Of a DNA stretch of 64,000 bases, positions 10,849 to 21,450 are shown one piece after another. This stretch comes from Trichuris trichiura (Eukaryota > Nematoda > Enoplea > Trichinellida > Trichuridae). The stretch covers positions 992,001 through 1,056,000 of the forward strand of contig JBAJFE010000047.1 in assembly GCA_037903355.1 (NCBI GenBank), in the 5' to 3' direction. The first letter of the stretch is position 1, and each line of letters opens with the position of its first letter. Below the pieces are notes generated by a model, which saw only the letters and a list, made by a program, of their open reading frames with translations, made no database searches and was not told where the DNA came from. The position numbers and the translations under genes were made by a program.

Positions 10849-12150
10849 TTACTTGTACGCAACAACCAAAGTACACATAATGGACACGTTAACGCTATGG
10901 AAAATCACGCTGGCTAGCCATAACCACAAGTAGACATTGAAACCGTGAAATTCGAGCAGATAGGCTGGCAGCAGCCACTGGGCTTGAGCAAACAACCATA
11001 TAAGGCTCATTCTGATAGCCATCGACGTGGACAACGATAGACGCCCGCTGACAACTGGTAGGAATGTTAAGTACCATACGAAATACTGAGACGTGCACAC
11101 CTTGTTGAATGTAACAAATGAATAGGTTGTGAGAAACCAGCAAAACTCCAAGTCATTCTCAGCGTACACGATGGCAATGGCAGCAATTAGCATAAACTGA
11201 AGTACGAAGGCGCTATAGGATAGCAAAGTCTTCAGTAGGAGTGCTTCTTCCTCGCCAAGCAGGTAGAGAGGGAAAAAGTACGCCGAAAAGTTATGCCTAA
11301 TATCTGTACGTCCAACGTGGTACAGTAACGCTTCGTTGAGATACGCCTCACCGTAGCAAATGTAGCACAGCGTCGTCAGTGCTAGAAAAACACAACATGC
11401 CAGGAAAACGGAAAGGACGCTGCGTACGAAAGCGTTAAGGACGAAGGAACGTCTATAACTGGTCGCATTTCTTTTTTTCAGCCCTTTCAAAAACTGATGG
11501 CAAAACACCGACGGAATATAGATGATTGGATACAATTTTACGTGAATAGCAGCACCGAGTACAGCAGCTCCCAGCCAAGCACGTTGACGCTTGCGGACAA
11601 ACAGGAACAAAGCAAGCAACGTTAAACATGTCAGTAAGGGATCAGCGTTCCCTCTACTGCTGATGATCATTGTAAAAGGGTTCAGCAAGGCCAAGTACCA
11701 AATGAAAGCGTCGTATCGACCAGCCAATTGGACGCATAGCCAACCCGTCAGCAAGTCGAAGCAATTGAACAACATTTTACCAAAGCATAACCAACGGTTT
11801 GCAGGTAAAAGCAACCAAGCAAACAAAGGTGTATACCGGTAAGTAGGCCGACCAAACGGTGACTGACCAGAGGCGACTAGGCGAGCTGCATCCGTCATTA
11901 CTACGTAATCGACATCGGTAAATTTCACTTCCATGAATCTGTCTTGGATATCGCTGAAGAAGACGAGAAATAGTCGACAAAATACTGACATCCAAATGAT
12001 TCTATACAAAAGCCGGTTGGTGGCATATCGACAAAATGCCGTACCCATAGTACCAGCCCACCGCCGTCCTCTAGAAAACACTTTGTCGCGGTGAAGTCTC
12101 CCCAACGTGTTAGCCGTGAAATATTGGAAGATATTACCGTAATTTCGCAT
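10849..12150 (-). CDS. PIGM: GPI mannosyltransferase 1 catalytic subunit (PIG-M)
   Basis: This ER membrane enzyme adds the first mannose to the glycosylphosphatidylinositol anchor precursor, using dolichol-phosphate mannose on the lumenal side. It is one exon of 433 codons if the ATG at 12150 is used. The ATG at 12048 (399 residues) fits the human N-terminus better and has an acceptor-like TTTTCTAG 22 bases upstream. The acidic catalytic motif is TDVDYVVMTDAARLV, followed by the family signature YRYTPLFAWLLLP, then NPFTMIISSRGNAD, HVKLYPIIYIPS, RTDIRHNFSAYFFPLYLL and FVTFNKVCTSQYFVWYL. About ten hydrophobic spans are visible. All key residues are present. It sits between the sarcoglycan (145 bp upstream) and DPH5 (122 bp downstream), same strand. 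The absence of introns is notable among intron-rich neighbours. Confidence 0.93.
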   Translation of the reverse strand: MRNYGNIFQYFTANTLGRLHRDKVFSRGRRWAGTMGTAFCRYATNRLLYRIIWMSVFCRLFLVFFSDIQDRFMEVKFTDVDYVVMTDAARLVASGQSPFGRPTYRYTPLFAWLLLPANRWLCFGKMLFNCFDLLTGWLCVQLAGRYDAFIWYLALLNPFTMIISSRGNADPLLTCLTLLALFLFVRKRQRAWLGAAVLGAAIHVKLYPIIYIPSVFCHQFLKGLKKRNATSYRRSFVLNAFVRSVLSVFLACCVFLALTTLCYICYGEAYLNEALLYHVGRTDIRHNFSAYFFPLYLLGEEEALLLKTLLSYSAFVLQFMLIAAIAIVYAENDLEFCWFLTTYSFVTFNKVCTSQYFVWYLTFLPVVSGRLSLSTSMAIRMSLIWLFAQAQWLLPAYLLEFHGFNVYLWLWLASVIFHSVNVSIMCTLVVAYK

Positions 12151-12295
12151 AACGTCCAATGAGGTCTAACTTTTACTTAGAAGACTTCCAAATAACGATT
12201 GTCTGCAAACACACAGGCATACCCTACACTATTAGGCAATAAAGTTTGTATGGTCTTCTGATAGCGACATGTAAAAGCATAACGAATATTGACGA

Positions 12296-13557
12296 TTAGC
12301 GAAAGCCACATATTTCGTTTGACGCTCGGCAGTCGACTCCGTTGTGTGCCAAGAAAAGACGGCCATTTTCGCATAAGCAAACTTGATACTGCATGTGACC
12401 GCGTTCCGATCCACGCGAAAGACGGTCGACGTAAACTTTTCTGGAACTAAGCGCTATCTGAAAAGAGATATATATATTCGAAACGACAAAGAGGAGGAAG
12501 AACAAAAGAAAGGTGCACCTCGCCGGCGGCAGACTCCAGGAGAATGTTATGCAAAGCTTCGGCTTTGAAATCGCCGGCCCGACTTAGGATTTCAATATCC
12601 TGCGCCACATCCACGTCCATACCGCGAGTGGGCGACTCCAAAAGCAGCGGAGCATCCTGCTCAGGTCTGATGATGGATGTTTGAATTGAACCCTCGAATA
12701 CGGAACCGCCCTCGCTGATGATTCGTAAATTTTCAACTCGGACAGCCACTTCGTCTTCCAAAGCTGAAAAGACGGTCTTGCCTTCTTTGTTCACTACGTC
12801 GAAACGGTCGCAGAGAGCTTGCACCTTTCCGTCGTCTGAAATGGGCCCTCTTTACGGTAACGTAACGTGAGCGGGTAATAGGAAACAAACTTAAAATAAG
12901 ACGGCTGGATACGTTGCCCGTTTGATCGCGGGCAGTGAGTCGTACACCTCGATTCGATTCGACCATTAAAGGAGTCTTTTCCGGAGAGGAGAGTTTTTGA
13001 AGATAGACCGTGTTGACAAATTCGGCGTGTCCCGTTACTACTAACTTATCCTTGGAGATGCGCAGGCCACCGATTCCTTGCTGCAATGGGCGAATAGGCG
13101 TTTAAGTAATATTCGACAAATGAAAATGGCAAATCCGTGCAATTAATTAAATCAACGCACCCTGAGCACGCAAGACGATGCAACTATTCATCTTATCTTT
13201 ATTTCGGCATGCGGTTCACGCTGTTCGATACAACTAAGGCTAAGTTTTTGCTCTTGCTTTCCGGCATGCTTGGATAATTCGGCAGGGGCAGCACACCCAA
13301 CGTTTACCAACGAAAAACCGAGCACGCTCATGATCCAAAAGGTGAGCGAAATGTTGGCCACAATTAGCACCACCAAAAGCAAAATCATCGCATAAAGGCA
13401 CCTCTTCCGCCAGCCGTAGATTCCGATTCTGTCAAGACAATCTCGTTTACCGCTAACGAACGAACGGCAATGCGAAAGAAAACATCTTTAGCTACCGGTA
13501 TATCGTCGAATCGGTCATTTTCGACTGACCATCGCGACTCATCGAGTTGTTGTACAT
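12296..13557 (-). CDS. Gamma/delta-type sarcoglycan
   Basis: A type II membrane glycoprotein of the dystrophin-associated complex in muscle sarcolemma. Five exons join in phase: 13496-13557, 13308-13428, 12891-13080, 12519-12835 and 12296-12457, giving 283 residues against about 289 in human delta-sarcoglycan. A short cytoplasmic segment ends in IYRIGIYGWRKRCLY, almost identical to the vertebrate juxtamembrane motif. One helix follows (about residues 37-60), and then the extracellular repeats with GIGGLRIS, LLLESPTRGMDVDV and AAGEIALSSRKVY. The C-terminal cysteine cluster CLCENGRLFLAHNGVDCRAS...C is complete, with four cysteines placed as in the family. Introns are 55-67 bp except one of 227 bp. 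CCTCAG lies 9 bases before the start ATG. Invertebrates usually have one gene standing for gamma, delta and zeta forms, so I give no single vertebrate symbol. Confidence 0.92.
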
Positions 13558-13678
13558 TGTCGTTGCCTGAGGCAACTTTCGCCAGTCCGGCTGGCCGCCA
13601 AACGATTCCGCGTTGGGCGAATTCATAAATTTTGCCAACTACGAAAACCCAACATCCTACAGTACCCAACAACCTTGA

Positions 13679-14148
13679 CTACTTAACAAAAGTACAGTAC
13701 ATAAATATTCCTTTCAGCAGTTTAGTTTTGCTTGCGCGATGGCTTGGTGGTGCTTGAAAACAATGAGCGCGCTTTAAGCAAAAGTTTGCCGCCTTGCGAG
13801 ACTCTGCTTCTTTAGAGTATATATACAACAAGCTAATTTTATATCCAACAAGCTTTGAGGTTCCGCTTGCCAGGCACTATTTCGAACACTCTGTCTTTCG
13901 TTTGAGCAGTTGCAAGCCCGTACGCGACTCAATAAACGATTTCCACTTGCGCATAGTTTATCGTACTGTAGAACAAATTTCGTCGCTTTAGAGAACTTCG
14001 CGCAGCTTCGGATAGCGTTGCTCGAATAGGCGGGTTGGTTTCCTTGTCGCGAAAGGGTCTGCCATTTCAATGAACATTTTTTCGCCTGCTCGCTAAACAA
14101 CACCAGTGACTTTTCAACATTTTCAAAATTCAATCTCGCCGAAGCCAT
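13679..14148 (-). CDS. Unidentified small protein, first gene of the minus-strand cluster
   Basis: An ATG at 14148 opens a frame starting MASARLNFENVEKSLVLFSE, helical and rich in Lys, Ser and Ala. Unspliced, it runs 124 codons to 13774. A better-looking model removes a 47-bp intron (13877-13923, GTACGG...AAATAG, the same length as other small introns here). It joins exons 13924-14148 and 13679-13876 in phase 0 for 140 residues. That model puts its stop 121 bp upstream of the sarcoglycan ATG, matching the spacing of the next genes. I see no signal peptide or membrane span and recognise no family. Its ATG overlaps the PDCD10 ATG on the other strand. It could be a chance ORF. Confidence 0.4.
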
Positions 14149-15588
14149 GAATACGTAAGTGACGTTACTTCAACTACCGACTTGAGCAGGCGAATTCTTA
14201 GCCTTGAGAAAGCAAAAGAGTTGCTTAGCCGTAAAGCTGCGTTCGTATTCATTACCGAACACTTACGGCTATTGCGTTTTTATTTGAAGTGTTGTAACGA
14301 TCCAGTTCTCTTATTTGTGCTTTATTCACCAGTTAGCTTAAGCTCCATTAGTCTTCAATGTCAAAAGGAGAGGTCAGAATGAAACCGGATGTCAGCATTG
14401 GAGTTAATGCCATTTTTTGGGTGTGAAACGTTTTTGCTTTCCTAAGAATGCTTTCAGTTTTAAGTTGTGTTTTGGCAGACTGTATTACTCAGGCATGGTG
14501 ACGAGTTCATTTTGTTCACCCTGTTCAACAGTTTATGTTTGTGTTCATTGAACAGCTCACGCACGTTGCAATCGCTCATTGTGAGAACAGGAAAGCATGA
14601 TAAGCTCAAGAACTGCATATTGAAATTGCTTTTTTTTTATCTACAGTAGGCCATCTTTCCAGGTTTATATATTGAATAGGTTAAGAAATGGTTTGAGTAC
14701 GTTGTATCCATACTGCAAACACTTTACCTAGTCAAATTGTTAATTGAAATTGGGTGATAAAGTTTGCGAGCGTATTCGTTGGCATAACTATACGGAACGA
14801 AATCAAGCTGGAAGTATGCTGATGCGTTTAAGTAACGAAGATTTGTTGGGAAAACATTGGAAGGCTGAACATTTGAAGAAAAGATTTATTTTCTTATCAA
14901 CACGTTGACATGTTCTTATTGCAGAGACGATTTGCCAAATGTTAGCTTTGACGAAGAGTCGTCGCCTGGTTCAACGGAGTTGCATTTCCTATCCTCGTCC
15001 ACGTACAACGTCTTGTTGCGTCCTTTGATGGAAAGGTTGGAATTGAAGGATCCAAGCGCCATACGAACCCTGCGCGCCGGGATGCTGCAAGCCGAGCACG
15101 AGCAGGAAGGTTTTTTGTACAATTTCATTAAGCATCTGGTGACCAAGGCCGAATTGCACATCAGTTTGCAAGAGAGCTTTCTGCACATGCATGGACGTGC
15201 CTCAAGCGACGAATTGAGATTGCTCAACGGTGGTGCCGTCGTACAGGAAGTGGGCCAGCGGGCCGCAATTTTGCGCTCAATTCTTGCCCGCATACCTGAC
15301 GAGATTGGCGATCGACGTACCTTTCTCGAAACGATCAAAGAAATAGCGAACAGCATCAAAAAGCTTCTCGATGCCATCAATAGCCTGATACCTCTATTGT
15401 CGCCTGACCTACAGCCCGTGATTGATCAACGTAAACGAGAGTTCGTCAAGTACAGTAAGCGATTTAGCAATACACTGAAAGAATACTTCAAAGGCGAATC
15501 CTGCGAGACTGTCTTTCATAGTGCTAACCACCTGATATGCCAAATTATGATCTTTATTCGAGTAATTCGTGAAAAAATTATTCTATAG
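14147..15588 (+). CDS. PDCD10: Programmed cell death 10 / CCM3 homologue
   Basis: This adaptor links GCKIII kinases to the STRIPAK phosphatase complex and to Golgi, cytoskeletal and tubule/junction control. The large exon 14925-15588 carries nearly all the protein. In its C-terminal focal-adhesion-targeting-like helical bundle, FLETIKEIANSIKKLLDAIN and REFVKYSKRFSNTLKEYF follow the vertebrate protein closely, as does VFHSANHLI. The N-terminal dimerisation helices include AIRTLRAGMLQAEHEQ. An eight-base first exon, 14147-14154 (ATGAATAC|GTAAGT), joins in the required phase 2 across a 770-bp intron to start MNTDDLPN. The donor is consensus, but a different 5' exon is not excluded. Predicted length is 223 residues against 212 in human. 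It faces away from the minus-strand cluster. Confidence 0.88.
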
Positions 15589-16335
15589 TCCCTACGCCCC
15601 TTTTTTCTTTGTTTTGCCGCGACGTGCCTGCTGAATGCCAACAGTTCCTATAGGTTGAACCAACCTTGCTAGGTCAACTTGGTCGTTTTCTTGTTGCCTT
15701 GTTTATGCATACTCGGTTTTTCCATTCCGTCAGACCTGTTCAGTTTGGCTCCAGTTATTGCGAACATACGATTAAAGTTCTTGTTTTCACATCCCGCTAC
15801 GCCGACGAGTAGTAGCCTAACTAACAACTACGAGAAGTGGCACTTTCCTTGTGGGCACTTTTTCAACCTGTCCTCTATTGTTCAATTCCAGCTCGGTAGG
15901 CGGTGATGCCGCGATTATAAACGACTCGTCGAAAGACAGTTGACTTAAGTCGATGCGGTCTACGCCCTTTTGGCCATGAACAATCTGGCAACAGCTATGG
16001 GCTGCCCAACTCCACGATGCTCAGGCAGCACTTGTTCTTAGGCGCTTTCTCATCGAAGTGAAATGTTAACGGACGAAAAAGTAATCAAGTTTTAAAATAC
16101 GTCAAGCAGTTGTTGCGAATTCTGCAAAGTTGATAGAAACGTTATCCAAAAGCTCTTCCGGTCCTTGGAGCCAGGGCACTTTTGTTCAGCGTCCCTCCGG
16201 AAACTAATTTAGAAACTCAATCATCCAAAAGTAAACTTTCATTGTCGTAATACCTTATTCAAAGGAAAAAACAGTGGAAGATGTTCAAAACCTTTAAAAG
16301 CTTGTGACAACGAAGGCGCAAGCTCTTATCTTCAG

Positions 16336-16449
16336 TGTCGAACGATGAAGTTACGCAGGCAGAAAACGGCTTCGGCCAAAAAGAGAATCGTATCCTTGGA
16401 AAAAAAGCAGTCCCGAATTCGTGGTCAACAAAGGCAAAGCGGCCTCGAG
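16336..16449 (+). other. Candidate internal or first exon, basic peptide
   Basis: A 114-bp block is bounded by an acceptor-like TATCTTCAG and a consensus-like donor GAG|GTAAGC. One of its frames is open in phase 0 for 38 codons. It contains an ATG and encodes a highly basic peptide (MKLRRQKTASAKKRIVSLEK...). No partner exon was found and the family is unknown. Confidence 0.2.
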
Positions 16450-19032
16450 GTAAGCTTTCTATGACGGGTTTTTAAAATAAGCGCAGTTAACAATAAACTG
16501 TGTTGTGACATTAACTCTTGCGGAAATAATAGTTTGTTCGACGCGTAATAGACCACCCTACTGGGGGTTGATGCCAATCCATTTCGTCATCACTAGCTAG
16601 CAAGTTTTAAAAATCCGGGTCCAAGTCGAACGCAAAGCAACGGTGCAATACAAAATCCACGAAGGACAAAAGAGACTAATAATTAGTCCCTCAGATTACC
16701 CGGAGAGTAAAGTAGCAGCGACTAGCTGATAACTTGTATTGGGGCAACGGACAGTTCCTACCTTCAATTTTATTTTATACGTTATACGTTGAGTTGATGT
16801 GATGGCTTCTTGAAGAACAGAGTTGAGCGTAAACTATGAGGAAAAGCTGACTAGCAAAATAGGCTTTTCCGACGTCGCTATCCGCCTTATCTCGTGAAGC
16901 AGCAATCAGCCAGAAATAATCGAATTTCTGTTCGAAGACTTTATGTTACCAATACATCTTTTCAGAAGCAATACGGGATAACGCGTCGCTGTGAGAAGTT
17001 TCAAACTCAGATTGGACTAAGAGGAGTAGTAAGTTCGAGCTGTCGGAAATAGGGATGATTTGTTGTGTCAGGAAGTTAAGAATTGCAAATTGACGCTAAG
17101 AATGTTGGTTCAAATGCTCTAGGTCGAAGCGTCGGAGGCATGCTGCTCGCTTTGACAACAGACCACCTCGCGCCAAGAATAGCATTTGAACAACGGATTT
17201 ATATTAGTAAATTCCTTTGCGGAGCAGCACGTCCGGAAGGCAGCTGGGATTGACGAGTCGTAAAGATTGCGCTGCTTTGCCCGGCGGCAATAGCGACCAA
17301 CGGAAAAAAGAGGTCGGAAAAAATAAAACCGCGTAAAGTGCCTTTTTAAACCATTTCCAACTGGCAACTGTCAAGCCGAATGCAAAAACGTTCTCGACCA
17401 ACTTGACGTGAGCATGTTGCCAACAGACGCGCAAGATAATATTGCCGTTAAGTAGTGCTAAAATTCCCAAGCATGCATGCGCCTCTTTTGTCACACAAGT
17501 GGTAATGCGCTTTTACAATCTTCGCATTGAAATCGGCTGCTCGTTTAGCCTAAGTGTCGGCTCATCGGCTTTCCATTCATCTTGCGCATCTGTTCAAGTG
17601 AATTCCCAACTTTTTCTGCTCTTTCATATCCAACAGCTCAGCCGGCCGGAGTCCTACAAGCCAACTCGACGCATTGCAAAGGTTTCCTTCGCTACAGCAT
17701 GCTTTGATCGATTGGTTAAAATCTACTTTAGGTGAAGCGCCTAACTGCTAATTGAAGAGAGAATACAAAGTGAAATTGAGTTGGCAACTTTAGAGGAGCG
17801 AAAATTACGCGGCGGCATCGTTGAACAAGAACGCTGTTGCAAGCATGGAATGGCGATAGATTGCGCCCCGCGCGCCAAAGGGCAAAACTGCTCACGTTGC
17901 ATCCATTATCGGAATTGCACGGTTTGCCTAAAGTACGTATGCTTCAATGGGGCGCCGAATACGATGAGCAGACCTGCGATAGTCGGGTCGCTTTGCAACG
18001 CGGCTCAGCTGAAATAGCAACCATACTATTTCGATTGATTTCACGCGCAAGGCACGTAATTTCTCCGTGCTTTCCGTGGCAGCGACTTGGGAAAGTTCAT
18101 TACGACAAAATGGCTGCCTCTTTTGGGTGATAAATACTTTAAGGGCAGTTTACACGACCAACCAGTTTCGACAATGTAATGGAAGCAAAATAACCCGGAT
18201 GTATAATGTTCGAAATTGACTACGAAAGGCGAGTACTACGGAGACGCTTGTTCCAATTGATTAAGAACTCATAATTCATTCTTTTCTCCGCTGCCCCCAC
18301 TCAATGAGCTTTCGCGTCAATGGACGATGCATTGTCCTATTAGCTCATCTTTTGAGTAGGCGATCGAAAGGATTAGAAGTGGAACTGCTGTACGTAAGCC
18401 CCCAGCAGGAGCGGGTGAACACGACTAGTAGGCGAAGAATCTGACGCGTCTACTTTGTCCCATAGTGGTCTCCCACTGCCGTCAGGTCGCCAGTGGAAGC
18501 TACTTTTGTTCGACGACCATCCAAAGAGGCCGTTAGATTGATGGGCACCGCTTTTCGAAAGGGGAAACTGACACTTCGACTAACTAGTTACCCCATAAAT
18601 CTAGTAGGTCTTGTCAGCACCGAAAGAACAACAGAATGTGGCGCCCCGTCGAAGTTAAGGTTAGACTGAGACAGAGAGAGGGAAGTCTGATCTGACATGG
18701 TTCAATAAGCGCGCTCTGATTCAATGGGGTCACTTGGTTCCTTGAAAGGCAAGCGGTCAACCTTGGTCGCCTTGCCTTAAATCAACATGGCAAAATAGGT
18801 TTTGAACAGCTGTCCCCATCTTTGTCATCGTTGGGAGGTCATTTGCTCGTAGGACGTCAAGCGGTTGAAGATGGTCAGCGTAATTGAGATAGCCTTAATC
18901 GGCCATTCGAAGCCTCATCTTTGGCATGCGTACTGTCAAAATAGAGGAGAGAGTTGTTCAGCGCGCCGTTTCTGATCGCTTAGCGTCGACAACATCTTGG
19001 CTGCGGCTTATCGCTCAGAGAACACAATTCGC

Positions 19033-19055
19033 CTCTCTCTCTCTCTCTCTCTCTA
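19033..19055. repeat. CT dinucleotide repeat
   Basis: Uninterrupted CT repeat of about 11 units in the intergenic region downstream of the RERE gene. Confidence 0.85.
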
Positions 19056-21450
19056 TTTGTGGACTATACGACCAAGGGTAATCCTTGGAGAGAAAGAGAA
19101 AGCCCAATCGCCCGTTGATTACTTCGCACAAAGGGACATTGAGAAAACGATCAATTCCCACAGGCAGATGACAGCAAGCATTGGTCACATATCATCTGGT
19201 CGTCGTTTGGTCACAAAGGATTTTTCCATCGTAGGCAAAACCCTTACTTGACATAAAGTGCCGGCATTGAACAAAAGTGGGCTGTACATCACTGGGTAGC
19301 GAAACACCACTGTCGCAAAGTCGACGAATCAAAACGCATCCTTGTAACTATCGACTAATACCGCCGAAAAGCTAAGCAAGCTTTCCATTTGCCTATAAAT
19401 GCTCAAATCGAACGTCTGAATTGAGACAAACAGAACTTTTATCCTTTTTGGGAGCTTTGCCCCTAATTGGAGCTCGCAAGTCGTATAGCAATCGTCTTAC
19501 GACGAGCCACCTTTAAACATGCCACGATGTTTCCAACGAGCTGAGTAAAAGGCAAATAAGCCAGACTGGTCGAACATGAACTAATACGTTTGTTTGCAGT
19601 GGAAGCAACGACTTTTCGTCGGTCAGACGAAAATAGAAATGGACTCGCAATCAACCATTGCGGCAAGTTGGGTCCCTCGTAAGACGACGGCCAAAGGTGT
19701 GCTTGTTACACAGACGCGCGCCGGCTTGACGCAACGAGCGTCCGTAGTCCGTTACGCGTAGTTGCCAGCTAAACTATTTTCAACTGGAACAACGTCAAGA
19801 ATAGACGACTGGTTTTGCACTTGATCAACGCAACGTATTCTTCAGTGAGCCAAAGAACGGCGACGACCCGTTTGTAAATAAGCGCAACAAAAACAAGTTG
19901 AACTTCGCCGCTTCGAGCGTGACGACCGTAATAGCATTTGTGACATTACACTTCCTTAAAAGAAAAACACTTTGCCGTTCTTTCAACCAGGCCCAGTTTG
20001 ACGCCGTACGGTTGAGGCATTATTCCATTTTAGCCTCCTTTCGGCTACGTAAACTTCGCGAGTAGGTCAGATGAAAAAGATCGCGTACGCGTGATAAATT
20101 TCCATAATCGGCATGGGAACCCTATCGGAAAAAGGTGACGTTCGATCGACACTGACATAGCCAGTAAATAGTCAATTTGCGCAAGCGCAGCGGAATTTGC
20201 AGACTCGCTCAATCAGATAAAGTCACGCACGTCTTGTCTCGTTGTGAAGAAGAAGAAGAAGAGCAGCGCTGATTCCAACGGCCAGCGGAATTCGTCCATT
20301 TTAAAATTGTTAATACAAACGGATGGCGGCAGGCAGCTTTATGACTTTCGGCTTTTGAAATGAAAGCCTGTCGGCTGCACCACCAAAGCGTAACAATGAA
20401 TGCCGATTTGGACAGAGCCGTCTTCTCCCATCATCTCGTCCCTTTGGAGCGGTTCAAAGCCGAACTGACAAAGGAAATGGGCTAACTTAATCATGTTTCA
20501 TCGTCAAACGTCTTTTCTACCACAACCATAGGCGGCGGCTAGAAGCGACGGGCATGCGCTGACAAATGCCTCAAACTATTCATTACGCCATCGGGATCGT
20601 ATGTTAACAGACGCCCCCAGCGAGGCGCGAAGCAGCCGCACTGGCATTCATCCATTGAAACGATGGCCAAGCAACGCTGTGCGAAATAAGTAGGTTTTAA
20701 ATCAAAGGAAAAACTCATAGTCGCCTGTGAGAGTTCATAAACGAGGGCGAATAAAAGCGAAAGGAAACGCGGAGCAAACTCTTAACCAATCAAAACATGT
20801 TAACGTGAATGTCAAACAAAGTATACACCGTGTCGCTTCTTTGGGTGCTACGACGGAGGCAACCAGATTTCCCATCCTTCTTCTTCTTCCTCTTTCTCCA
20901 TTTCTTGCCAAAAGATATACATGTATACATATTTATATATATAGAAAGAGGGGGGAGAGAGAGAGAGACAGAGATAATATCTACGCGCATACATACGTAT
21001 GTATGGAAAGAAGAAGAAAGACTTGACAACGACCAAAAAGAAGAAAAAGGCAAGCAAGACACAGCGGGCTAGATTGGGCGGTGGCGGTCGCGTAAAGGTG
21101 GGAATACGAACGAGAGCATCGAGGACACCCAACTTCGGAACGATCGGACAATTGCACATTTTAAAAAAATTAAATGAAAAACGCGGGTACGCCATTCCCT
21201 CAATTGGTTACTAGCAACAACGGAGGCGGTCGAAAGTGAAACCAGCAGACGGCTGCTACTTACCAAAAAAAACAAAAGGAAAACCGTACGTATATATATA
21301 CACATATGCATATAATATGTGTATATGTATGTATGTATAAAATGTGCGACGCCTCAAGGGAAAAAACAGAAGAGGACAATGAAAAAATATGGTACGCGAT
21401 AGCATGCGCTAAGGAGAGGTTAAGGGCGACGGCCAATGGGGTTTTGCTCC

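Larger units (their letters stand above)
15589..21450. other. Interval without a confident gene
   Basis: Nearly 6 kb between PDCD10 and the 3' end of the RERE gene. I see one weak candidate exon (16336-16449), some open frames of 70-100 codons without motifs (for example 17204-17494 minus, hydrophobic in part), CT and GA runs, and no RNA gene. Part of it probably holds 3' untranslated sequence of both flanking genes. Confidence 0.35.

Noticed and set aside
13385..13672. Minus-strand frame of 95 codons that could be read as a longer sarcoglycan N-terminus
   Set aside because: It does not fit the two-base phase needed at 13428. The frame starting at 13557 ends in IYR and fits both the phase and the family's IYGWRKRCLY junction.
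14916..15380. Minus-strand 154-codon open frame
   Set aside because: Antisense to the conserved PDCD10 exon and without motifs.
20790..21195. Several overlapping open frames on both strands (99, 90, 87 and 115 codons)
   Set aside because: They run through GA-rich and AT-rich simple sequence with Lys/Glu/Arg or Phe/Leu/Ser bias and have no motif.
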